A stretch of 22,420 nucleotides of DNA, from the NCBI GenBank assembly GCA_012511735.1, contig JAAZFK010000207.1:1-22420 (forward strand). The letters are read 5' to 3'. The notes beneath the pieces are model-generated. The model had not been told where the DNA came from, did no database searches, and saw nothing but the letters and a program-made list of their open reading frames with translations. Position numbers and translations under genes: made by a program. Below, piece after piece: positions 1 to 7,132 of this stretch; within the stretch, counting starts at the first letter, position 1, and the number at the start of each line of letters is the position of its first letter. This stretch comes from Clostridiaceae bacterium. Lineage in GTDB: Bacteria; Bacillota; Clostridia; Saccharofermentanales; DTU023.

Positions 1-246
1 GTTCGGGTCGCTTGTAAGACGGGGACGGCTGAGTCTTACAATGAGAAAATGGAACCTATCTCCAATTCAGTTTTCGTCTGTTACGCGCCGGCGGATGACC
101 CGGAGATTGTGATCGCCCACGCCATCTCCGATGGTGCCTATGGCGAGTATTCCGCTGATATCTCATACAGGATTCTTTGCCAATACTTCGGTGTAGAACC
201 CACCCACGCCCGGATGGGACCCTACGATGCTTACAGGGGCCGCTGA
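1..246 (+). CDS. Penicillin-binding protein transpeptidase, C-terminal fragment (5' end outside window)
   Basis: The frame is open from base 1 and ends at TGA 244-246, so this is the last 81 residues of a longer protein. It carries the KTGTAE box (residues 6-11), the third active-site motif of serine transpeptidases, followed by the usual tail in which a strand reports on export ('VCYAPADDPEIVIAHAI') and a short helix ends the domain. In class B PBPs this domain forms 4-3 peptide cross-links in the cell wall from the outer face of the membrane. The Ser-x-x-Lys and SxN motifs lie upstream of the window. A PBP2/MrdA-type elongation enzyme is likely, because a methylglyoxal-synthase relative follows, as it does beside clostridial rod-shape genes, but a sporulation or division PBP cannot be excluded. 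An internal ATG at 49 is not the real start, because the KTG motif lies before it in the same frame. Confidence 0.85.
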   Translation, partial: VRVACKTGTAESYNEKMEPISNSVFVCYAPADDPEIVIAHAISDGAYGEYSADISYRILCQYFGVEPTHARMGPYDAYRGR

Positions 247-255
247 GTGGACGAC

Positions 256-284
256 TTGTACTCGTGGCGGCCATCGTTTACAAT
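256..284 (+). promoter_or_regulatory. Candidate sigma-A promoter for the methylglyoxal-synthase-like gene
   Basis: TTGTAC (256-261), a 17-base spacer, then TACAAT (279-284, five of six matches to TATAAT). The -35 box is poor (three of six). It lies in the 118-base gap between the PBP and the next gene, leaving a leader of roughly 70 bases. Readthrough from the PBP operon is an equally good explanation. Confidence 0.35.
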
Positions 285-364
285 AATGAGCAGCGCTTTG
301 TTGAACTTATAGATGGAAAGTAGAAGTGACGCGCCGGGAATGAGTGCGTGTCAAGGTATGCCAA

Positions 365-754
365 ATGAAAATTGTCTTGTTATCTGATATGACCAAAAAT
401 GAACTACTTGTCAATTTTTGTATTGCCTATAAGCAGATACTAAGCAAGCATGAACTCATTTCGCCGCTCAACACGGCGCGCCTCATCAAGGAAGCCACCT
501 CTCTGCAACTGGAAACGTATTCTTCCGACATTGACAGCATTTACAGCCGGTTAGCCTCACATGCGCTCTACAACGAGATTGACGCGGTCATCTGTCTGCG
601 TGATCCGGCCCAACCGGCGTCAGACTCCCAGCAACGCCTTTTCCAGGCCTGCGACATCAACAGCATTCCTTTTGCGACCAATACGGCGACCGCTGAGATC
701 CTGGTACACGCCATCAATCGCGGTGACCTCGATTGGCGGGAATTACTCCGTTAA
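365..754 (+). CDS. Methylglyoxal-synthase-like protein lacking catalytic residues
   Basis: A 129-residue protein with the overall pattern of methylglyoxal synthase, the enzyme that turns dihydroxyacetone phosphate into methylglyoxal. The start 'MKIVLLSD', the segment 'VNFCIAYKQILSKHEL' and the end 'IPFATNTATAEILV...GDLDWREL' align without gaps to family members as I remember them. The functional motifs do not: the phosphate-binding TGTTG is PLNTA (34-38), the SGPxGGDQQ active-site loop is SDIDSIYSR (54-62) with Tyr60 where the catalytic Asp belongs, the His-Asp near the N-terminus is Ser7-Asp8, and the PHxPD segment is PASDS (84-88). It is therefore probably not a methylglyoxal synthase; a binding or regulatory role is inference. 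ATG 365 is preferred over GTG 344 because it matches the family N-terminus. The stop overlaps the next ATG by one base (TAATG), so translation is probably coupled. Confidence 0.75.
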   Translation: MKIVLLSDMTKNELLVNFCIAYKQILSKHELISPLNTARLIKEATSLQLETYSSDIDSIYSRLASHALYNEIDAVICLRDPAQPASDSQQRLFQACDINSIPFATNTATAEILVHAINRGDLDWRELLR

Positions 755-1428
755 TGAGAGCACCGACCACAATCACAAAAGAACTATCGTACGTCCCTGA
801 GCGTTTCAGGCGCTGCAACTGCTATTTGCTGGACCTGGGGGGACAGATCCTGCTCTTTGATCCGTCTTTTGGACCTGATTCTTTTGAGGATTCAATTGAA
901 GTCAAGGCCATCTATGCCAGCCATGCCCACTATGATCACATCGGCGGCATCAGCTCCTGGAAAGATCAATTCCCTCACATTCCTTTTTTGATGCATCCGG
1001 CGGACGAACCCATGCTGGAAGATCCTGCAGTCAACGCCTCACTTTTCTTTGGCCGGCCGCAAGTTTTCAGCAAGCCCGATCAGGCCTTAAGTGATGGCCA
1101 ACTGATTCAGGCGGGCAACGCGTATACGATAGAAGTCATCAATACCCCTGGCCATACCATGGGTTCATCCTGTTTTTTGATCAACCGTCAGGAGGACAGT
1201 CAGCCGGTCCCGATCGCGCTGCTGACAGGCGACACGCTTTTCGACCGCAGCTGGGGGCGGACTGATTTTGTGACCGGGGATGAAGACCTGATGCGCGGTT
1301 CACTTGAAAGACTCTACCAGCTCCTGACTGCTTTGCCTCTCCACCTGCCGGTATGTCCCGGACACGGTTCGATAACAAATGCTCAGGAAGCCGCCCGTTT
1401 TCTGGCTTCAATGGGCTTTTCAGGCTGA
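754..1428 (+). CDS. Metallo-beta-lactamase-fold hydrolase (glyoxalase II-like)
   Basis: A 224-residue single-domain hydrolase with the complete metal site: His57-x-His59-x-Asp61-His62, His134 in 'TPGHTMGS', Asp160 in 'LTGDTLF', and His204 in 'CPGHGS'. The stretch 'GDTLFDRSWGRTDF' is typical of small YcbL/glyoxalase-II-like enzymes, which hydrolyse thioesters such as S-lactoylglutathione; the substrate here is unknown. No export signal is seen, so it should act in the cytoplasm. A longer frame begins at TTG 733, but ATG 754 is chosen because it overlaps the stop of the preceding gene (TAATG) and starts close to the domain. Pairing with a methylglyoxal-synthase relative might suggest aldehyde detoxification, but that partner appears inactive, so the link is weak. 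A terminator follows 37 bases after the stop. Confidence 0.9.
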   Translation: MRAPTTITKELSYVPERFRRCNCYLLDLGGQILLFDPSFGPDSFEDSIEVKAIYASHAHYDHIGGISSWKDQFPHIPFLMHPADEPMLEDPAVNASLFFGRPQVFSKPDQALSDGQLIQAGNAYTIEVINTPGHTMGSSCFLINRQEDSQPVPIALLTGDTLFDRSWGRTDFVTGDEDLMRGSLERLYQLLTALPLHLPVCPGHGSITNAQEAARFLASMGFSG

Positions 1429-1464
1429 CCCGGTCAGACCTGGGACAAAAAGACTTTTCCGGAC

Positions 1465-1493
1465 GATCCGCGGCTGACACGGATCTTATTTTT
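1465..1493 (+). terminator. Rho-independent terminator after the hydrolase gene
   Basis: GATCCG (1465-1470) pairs perfectly with CGGATC (1480-1485) around a 9-base loop, followed by TTATTTTT (1486-1493). The stem is short (6 bp), but position and U-rich tail fit a terminator separating the hydrolase gene from the pseudopilin-like genes. Confidence 0.6.
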
Positions 1494-1534
1494 CGACTCC
1501 GTCCGGCTCATCATGAGCGGGAGAGGAGAAGTGT

Positions 1535-1834
1535 ATGGGATTTTCACTTGAAGCACTGATTGCGGTTCCCTGTTGTCTTTCCCTGCTGGTTCACGCGACC
1601 GGGCTTGCGGGGCCGGTTGCCGGCAAGGTCAAGCAAACAGGCAATATCGCGGCGTATTCTGCGTCACGCAAGTCGGAATCCGGCTATACCTGCCGGCATA
1701 CCACCATCTCACATAAGAGTTCAACCATCCCATGCGTGGAAACCTGCCCTCAAAAGGTAGTTGAAGTGCTTTCCTTGGCGCGCGATACCATAAGACAGTT
1801 GAATCCGGGGCAGCAGGAATCGAATCAGCCATGA
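1535..1834 (+). CDS. Small pseudopilin-like membrane protein (TadE-like N-terminus)
   Basis: A 99-residue protein starting 'MGFSLEALIAVPCCLSLL'. The pattern S-x-E-A-hydrophobic-P, then a single membrane segment (about 4-25), resembles the N-terminal helix of TadE/TadF-type pseudopilins, and the third gene of this cluster has the same SFEAALVFP-type start. The Gly-Phe-x-x-Glu order recalls a prepilin peptidase site, but the Glu is at +4 rather than +5. The remaining ~70 residues are polar and outside any family I recognise. Five cysteines (a pair in the membrane segment, then 53, 67 and 71) are unusual for so small a protein. A strong ribosome site (GGAGAGGAGAAG) lies 4 bases before ATG 1535. 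Its stop overlaps the next start (ATGA), so the two genes are translationally coupled. Confidence 0.6.
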   Translation: MGFSLEALIAVPCCLSLLVHATGLAGPVAGKVKQTGNIAAYSASRKSESGYTCRHTTISHKSSTIPCVETCPQKVVEVLSLARDTIRQLNPGQQESNQP

Positions 1835-3234
1835 GCAGGGATGGCAAGAGATCTGGCCGTCCACTGCGATGTGCGGGCGGCATCAGTCTTGCCCTTTGCA
1901 TCATACTCCCGGTCGTTCTTTTTATGTTCAGCCATATTCTGATCCGTAGCCGACAGACCCGGGCCGAGGTCGATCTGGTAAGGGGAGCGGCCTTGACCGC
2001 GGAGGCGGTGCTGGCGCTTTATGACCGTGATCTTTACAGAGAATTCGGCCTGTTTGCTTTTGAGGCGAGGACGGCGGATCAGGCGGTATCCACCTTGATT
2101 GGTCCAGACGATCAGGTCGATTACACACTCCGGTTTCAAGCAGAACTGCTCGACCCGGACATTCTGAAGGACGGTGTCGCGCGCCACATGACCCTGCGGG
2201 CTGCGACTTCCCTGATCGCGGACGCCGTCGACAAGTTCCGTTCCATCCGGTCACTGACACAGACGATTCAGTTGGATCAACTGACTGATTTGGTGCCGCA
2301 GGCTGCCAACGCGGGATACAAGCCGGCGGATCCGGAACTGGATGTCGATCAGGACAATCCACCGGACTGGCTGGATGAATACAACACTTACATGGACGAT
2401 CAGGTACGCGGGGTCTATCAGACGGGGCTGACACATCTGGCTCCCCTGATGATCCCCTCCGAAGAGGGGAGGATGGAAAGCCATCACTTCAACCCATTCG
2501 ATAACAGCGGTCTGGATACAATCGGGACAGTGGTCGACCATACGCTCCTTGTCGCTCCGGAAGGCGTCCTGGACCGGATTATTCTCAGTGAGTACGCACT
2601 CTCTTATTTTAAAAGCAATACCCCCTTTGTGATCAGACAGGGTCTGCGTCAGGACGACCGGACGCCCGACGGCCGTTTGATTCCGCTTTTTCCATCCAAC
2701 CGGGATCATGAGGTGGAAGAAATCGCGACAGGGCTTGAAGGCCGGATGGCTACACAAGCCATCGATCTTTTCATTGGGGCGATCCGCTTTGTTCTGCAGC
2801 TGTTAAATATTCTGACAGACGAAGCTCTGATGGCCTCATACAGGGCCACAGCCGAGATCATCGTCGTCGCGGTGGCGGCAATCAGTCTGGGGGAGGTGGT
2901 TTTGCCTCCCCAGGTTGTCATGTGGGTCCTGATCGCAGCGTCCGCCCTCGGGCAATCGGTCAGTGACACCATCCAATTGAAAAAAGGGTATGAAATCGAC
3001 CTGTGGCCGGGGACAAGCCGGATCAATGTGCCCATGCGCTACCGGGACTATCTGCGTCTGCTTATCGTTTTACAATCACCGGATGTCATCGCCGCCAGGA
3101 TGGTCTCCAAGATCGCCGGCAGATTCCCCGGCGCCTACTTTACAGAGATTCTCTGTCAAGCACAGTGGTCAGGCGTAAGCATCACGCACGCGGCGTCCTA
3201 TTTGACCCGCAATTATCTTCCCTCACATTCATGA
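1831..3234 (+). CDS. DUF5702-like membrane protein of a Tad-like pseudopilin cluster
   Basis: A 467-residue protein. After a basic N-terminus comes 'GGISLALCIILPVVLFMF' (17-34), a pseudopilin-like membrane helix, then an RGAALTAEAVLALYDRDLYREFGLFAFE-like pattern (around 51-78). This 'YDRxLYxxYGLFAF' signature is what I associate with DUF5702 proteins, large TadG-like components near Tad pilus loci in Bacillota. Two more hydrophobic segments lie near residues 340-382, followed by 'MRYRDYLRLLIVL', another feature of that family. The middle part is probably extracytoplasmic. ATG 1831 overlaps the preceding stop and the gene's own TGA overlaps the next ATG, so the three genes form one unit. No motor ATPase (TadA), TadB/C or prepilin peptidase is in the window. 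The family is assigned from memory of motifs only. Confidence 0.65.
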   Translation: MSRDGKRSGRPLRCAGGISLALCIILPVVLFMFSHILIRSRQTRAEVDLVRGAALTAEAVLALYDRDLYREFGLFAFEARTADQAVSTLIGPDDQVDYTLRFQAELLDPDILKDGVARHMTLRAATSLIADAVDKFRSIRSLTQTIQLDQLTDLVPQAANAGYKPADPELDVDQDNPPDWLDEYNTYMDDQVRGVYQTGLTHLAPLMIPSEEGRMESHHFNPFDNSGLDTIGTVVDHTLLVAPEGVLDRIILSEYALSYFKSNTPFVIRQGLRQDDRTPDGRLIPLFPSNRDHEVEEIATGLEGRMATQAIDLFIGAIRFVLQLLNILTDEALMASYRATAEIIVVAVAAISLGEVVLPPQVVMWVLIAASALGQSVSDTIQLKKGYEIDLWPGTSRINVPMRYRDYLRLLIVLQSPDVIAARMVSKIAGRFPGAYFTEILCQAQWSGVSITHAASYLTRNYLPSHS

Positions 3235-4199
3235 CTCATGCCGGTCCGAAAAAAGGAACCCGCCTGTCTGCCATTTTATCTTTTGAGGCGGCTCTTGTGT
3301 TCCCCTTGATCCTCATGCTGATCTTCACTTTCATCGGAGGAATTCAAGGCGAGCAGGATGCCATGATCCTTTCGCACGCCCTGGACCAGACCGCCAGGGA
3401 AGCTGCTTTGTTATTGCCACTTGCCGATCTTTTGGAAAAATACGTTGATCCCAAATCTTTTATCGAGGAGGTCATCCCGGATACCACCCTTGCCGGAATC
3501 GCGCTTGACGGTTTGGCCGACATCGGGGCGACGGTGCTGGCCTCACCTTTTTTGCTGGAACGGGTGGATCGCTGGGCCCGGGCAACCGCGCAAAGTCAGG
3601 GCAGGAAGGCCCCGATTGGCGCAAGACGGCTGGCCATCGATGTCGATGGAAGCAGTCAGACAATCTGGCTTTGTCTATCATTCGAACAAACCACACTTTT
3701 CACCCGGGGCTGGACAGAAGTAAAATCCAGGATCCCTATCTGGAATGCCCATCTTTTTAAAGAAGAAGAGGACGAGAGCCAGCAGGACCGGGATGGGATC
3801 TGGCTTTTGCCTAATTTTGAGCGTGGTCAGGCTATCCGGAAGATCTTCGGTGGTCATCTGCCACAATTTTATCCTGTGATCGCAAGCTGGGATGGTCGGC
3901 AAGCCGTATCGATTAAGAGTATGGATCTTACAGCTCCCTCCTGGTCTTCGCCATCTGCGGTCAGTCAACGCATCAGTAAACTGGTACAGGACCTGGCGGT
4001 TTTTGAAGGCGCGGGCGGGGAGGGGCCGCAAGCCGGGCAAATCCGGTCGAAGAAACTGATCCTGGTCATACCGGACAATGAAATTGGCTGGAAGACACAG
4101 GGATTGGTCAATCAATGGATCCGCGACGCCCGAAATCAGGGAGTGACACTTGAAGTGCGCGAATATGGGACAAGCCACGCTCACCGGGTTGATGGATAG
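3231..4199 (+). CDS. TadE-like pseudopilin protein
   Basis: A 322-residue protein beginning with a basic stretch and then 'LSAILSFEAALVFPLILML' (12-30). The S-x-E-A-A-L-V-x-P pattern in front of one membrane helix (about 15-36) is the typical TadE-like N-terminus. The rest (40-322) is soluble and should lie outside the membrane; it has no motif I recognise. The frame is open back to 3003, but the upstream part overlaps the DUF5702-like gene. ATG 3231 overlaps that gene's stop (ATGA) and places the TadE motif near the N-terminus, so it is taken as the start. No Shine-Dalgarno is visible before it, which fits translation by coupling. Its stop is 70 bases before secA. I see no convincing terminator between the two, so secA could be read from the same transcript. 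Confidence 0.65.
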   Translation: MTHAGPKKGTRLSAILSFEAALVFPLILMLIFTFIGGIQGEQDAMILSHALDQTAREAALLLPLADLLEKYVDPKSFIEEVIPDTTLAGIALDGLADIGATVLASPFLLERVDRWARATAQSQGRKAPIGARRLAIDVDGSSQTIWLCLSFEQTTLFTRGWTEVKSRIPIWNAHLFKEEEDESQQDRDGIWLLPNFERGQAIRKIFGGHLPQFYPVIASWDGRQAVSIKSMDLTAPSWSSPSAVSQRISKLVQDLAVFEGAGGEGPQAGQIRSKKLILVIPDNEIGWKTQGLVNQWIRDARNQGVTLEVREYGTSHAHRVDG

Positions 4200-4269
4200 A
4201 TGTCCCGGGCATCATGATCTAAAATGGAGTAAGATAAGCAATGTATGAAGATGACCGGAAAGAAATATT

Positions 4270-7119
4270 ATGGGCTTGATTGACAGTATCATCGGAACCT
4301 ATTCAGACCGTGAACTCAAAAAGATTCGCTCGCAGGTCGCCGCCGTGCTCTCTTTGCAGGAGCGGTTTGCCTCCATGTCCGAAACAGAATTACGCGGTAC
4401 GACGGCGTTATTTCGCCGCAGGCTTGAGGAGGGCGAGACACTTCAGGATCTGCTCCCTGAGGCATTCGCGGCGGTTCGCGAAGCCAGCACCCGTGTGCTG
4501 GGAATGACGCATTTCCCCGTTCAGATACAGGGGGGGATTGTCCTGCATCAGGGACGCATCGCTGAGATGAGAACCGGTGAAGGGAAGACGCTGGTTGCGA
4601 CCCTGCCCGCCTATTTGAATGCCCTGTCCGGTGAAGGTGTGCATATTATCACCGTCAACGATTATCTGGCTCGGCGCGACAGTGAATGGATGGGCAAAAT
4701 CTACCGCTATCTCGGCCTGGAAGTCGGCCTGATCGTCCACGGCCTGGATCGGGTTGAACGCAGGCGGTCGTACGCTGCTGACGTGACCTACGGAACCAAC
4801 AATGAATTTGGCTTCGACTACCTGCGCGATAATATGGTTATGTCCATTGAAGATTGCGTCCAGAGGCCATTGAACTTCGCGATCGTGGACGAGGTGGACA
4901 GCATCCTGGTTGATGAGGCCCGCACGCCCCTCATTATTTCGGGTGCCGGCACTGATTCATCCGAACTTTACCTCCGCGCCGAACAATTTGTCCGCAAGCT
5001 GATCCCCAAATACGTGATCCAGAAAGAAGCCATGCGCACGACCGAAGAGCTGGAAGAGGTGGAATCCGGCGCGGATTATATCGTCGATGAAAAGGCCAAA
5101 AGTTCTGTCCTGACAAAAGGTGGTGTCAAGCGCGCTGAAGAACATTTCGGGATCGACAACCTCTCTGATCAGGAAAACTATGAAATCAACCACCACATTT
5201 CTAATGCGCTGAAAGCTCACGGCACCATGCACGCCGATAAAGATTATGTCGTCAAGGACGGTGAGGTCATTATTGTCGATGATTTCACCGGCCGTCTCAT
5301 GTTTGGACGGCGCTACAGCAACGGACTTCATCAGGCGATTGAGGCCAAGGAAGGTGTTGACATCCAGGATGAAAACAAGACCCTGGCGACCATTACTTTC
5401 CAGAATTATTTCCGCATGTACAAGAAACTGTCGGGAATGACGGGTACAGCGCTCACCGAAGAAAATGAATTCAGACAAATCTACAATCTGGATGTGGTGT
5501 GCATCCCGACCAACATGCCCATGATCCGCTATGACGCGCCCGATGCGGTGTATCGCTCCCTGGAAGGCAAATACAAGGCACTTCTTGAACAGGTCAGGGA
5601 GATCCACCAGACGGGACAGCCCATCCTGGTCGGGACCGTCTCGGTTGAGAAATCAGAACTGCTGTCCCGTCTTTTCGTCCGTGCGGGTATCCGCCACAAT
5701 GTACTCAATGCCCGCCAGCATGAGCGGGAAGCGGAGATCGTTGCCCAGGCAGGACGCTTTGGTGCGGTGACCATCGCCACCAATATGGCGGGCCGGGGGA
5801 CGGACATTCTGCTTGGCGGCAACCCTGACTTCCTGGCCAGACAGGACATGCGCCAACAAGGCTATGAGGATGAACTCATTGAGCAGTCAACCGCCCATAA
5901 TCCGACGGACGACCCGGAAATCCTGAAGGGAAGACAGCTTTTTTCTTCACTGCAGGAAAAATACGCCGAGGAGATCGCTGAAGAAAAGAAACGGGTGATT
6001 GAAGCGGGTGGTCTTTGCATTATCGGGACCGAGCGTCATGAATCGCGCAGGATCGACAACCAGTTGAGGGGCCGTGCCGGCCGGCAGGGTGATCCGGGTT
6101 TCTCAAAATTCTACCTTTCGCTGGACGATGACCTGATGCGGTTGTTCGGCGGTGAGCGCATGGATCGAATCTTCTCAACCCTCGGCGTGGATGATGACAT
6201 GGAAATTGCCCATCCCATGCTGTCGCGAAGTATTGAATCCGCCCAGAAACGGGTGGAGGGCATGAACTTCGCTATCCGCAAAAATGTGCTCGAGTACGAC
6301 GACGTCATGAATATCCAACGCAACCTGATCTACCGTCAGCGCCGCGAAGTGCTGGAAGGTCATGACTTGCATCCCTACTACCAGCGGATCATCCCCGCCA
6401 CCATGGAAACCATCCTGGCGGATTTCATCTCGGGGTCCGATTCGACTTCAGAATGGGATTTAGAGGCACTTTCGACGCGGATTATGGATTTGTTCGGTCC
6501 GCTTCCTTCCTTGGAAAGCTTCCTGCGTAAGCGCGAACCGGAAAGCGGCCTCCTTTTGCAGGATCTGTTGATCCAGGACGCGCTGGAGCGTCTGGAAGCC
6601 AGGGCTATGGAACTGGGTTCCATGGAGACGCTCGGTGTCGCGGAGCGGGTCATTCTCCTGCAGGCCGTCGACAGCCATTGGATGGATCACATTGATTTGA
6701 TGGATGATCTTCGTGATAGCATCGGGATGAGGGGATATGCCCAGCACGATCCGGTCGTCGAGTATAAACGCGAAGGCTTCGAGATGTTTGAGGCTATGAA
6801 TGAGGCCATCCAGATGGACGCGGTTCGTATGATCATGCGGGCCAGATTGACCCGGGAAGAAAAACCGGCAAGCCGTCGTCAACCCAAGCGTTTGCAGGAA
6901 GGGCGGGGTTCAAGCGGCTGGTTCCCTGAGGCGGCGATGACGGCAGCCCGTCAGCTGTCCGATGAAAATCGTGCCACACAGGAGGGGGCGCCGGATTCTG
7001 ACAAACCGGGACCGGTCAAAGTAAAGCAAAGGCCCGGCCGCAACGATCCCTGCTGGTGCGGCAGCGGCAAGAAATATAAAAACTGCCACCTTGCGCAGGA
7101 TGAAATGGAAATGAACTAA
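4270..7119 (+). CDS. secA: Protein translocase motor subunit SecA
   Basis: The ATPase that pushes pre-proteins through the SecYEG channel. Visible motifs in order: Walker A 'MRTGEGKTLVA' (GEGKT 103-107), 'TYGTNNEFGFDYLRDNM' (173-189), DEVD Walker B (207-210) in 'IVDEVDSILVDEARTPL', 'GMTGTA', 'NMAGRGTDILLGGNP', 'GTERHESRRIDNQLRGRAGRQGDPG', the helical scaffold around 'RKNVLEYDDVMN', and a C-terminal zinc-binding tail with Cys928, Cys930, Cys939 and His940. At 949 residues it is longer than the ~840 of Bacillus SecA. Much of the excess is an insertion of ~65 residues between GGNP and 'VIEAGGL', which I know from clostridial SecAs, plus a polar linker before the zinc tail. ATG 4270 gives the family N-terminus, with a GGAAAG site 8-9 bases upstream. 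The transketolase gene follows after 13 bases. prfB, its common neighbour, is absent. Confidence 0.98.
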   Translation: MGLIDSIIGTYSDRELKKIRSQVAAVLSLQERFASMSETELRGTTALFRRRLEEGETLQDLLPEAFAAVREASTRVLGMTHFPVQIQGGIVLHQGRIAEMRTGEGKTLVATLPAYLNALSGEGVHIITVNDYLARRDSEWMGKIYRYLGLEVGLIVHGLDRVERRRSYAADVTYGTNNEFGFDYLRDNMVMSIEDCVQRPLNFAIVDEVDSILVDEARTPLIISGAGTDSSELYLRAEQFVRKLIPKYVIQKEAMRTTEELEEVESGADYIVDEKAKSSVLTKGGVKRAEEHFGIDNLSDQENYEINHHISNALKAHGTMHADKDYVVKDGEVIIVDDFTGRLMFGRRYSNGLHQAIEAKEGVDIQDENKTLATITFQNYFRMYKKLSGMTGTALTEENEFRQIYNLDVVCIPTNMPMIRYDAPDAVYRSLEGKYKALLEQVREIHQTGQPILVGTVSVEKSELLSRLFVRAGIRHNVLNARQHEREAEIVAQAGRFGAVTIATNMAGRGTDILLGGNPDFLARQDMRQQGYEDELIEQSTAHNPTDDPEILKGRQLFSSLQEKYAEEIAEEKKRVIEAGGLCIIGTERHESRRIDNQLRGRAGRQGDPGFSKFYLSLDDDLMRLFGGERMDRIFSTLGVDDDMEIAHPMLSRSIESAQKRVEGMNFAIRKNVLEYDDVMNIQRNLIYRQRREVLEGHDLHPYYQRIIPATMETILADFISGSDSTSEWDLEALSTRIMDLFGPLPSLESFLRKREPESGLLLQDLLIQDALERLEARAMELGSMETLGVAERVILLQAVDSHWMDHIDLMDDLRDSIGMRGYAQHDPVVEYKREGFEMFEAMNEAIQMDAVRMIMRARLTREEKPASRRQPKRLQEGRGSSGWFPEAAMTAARQLSDENRATQEGAPDSDKPGPVKVKQRPGRNDPCWCGSGKKYKNCHLAQDEMEMN

Positions 7120-7132
7120 TGGAGGGTGTTTC

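Noticed and set aside
3003..3230. Upstream extension of the second TadE-like protein
   Set aside because: The 76 additional codons overlap the DUF5702-like gene in another frame, and the TadE motif would then be internal rather than N-terminal.
4201..4215. Near-palindrome GATGTCCCGGGCATC before secA as an operator
   Set aside because: Overlapping the end of the upstream gene's trailer, it has a single-base asymmetry, no loop for RNA folding and no promoter nearby that I can define. It may be chance.
4957..5607. Minus-strand open frame of 216 codons inside secA
   Set aside because: It lies wholly within conserved SecA motifs on the plus strand and shows no family resemblance or start signals.
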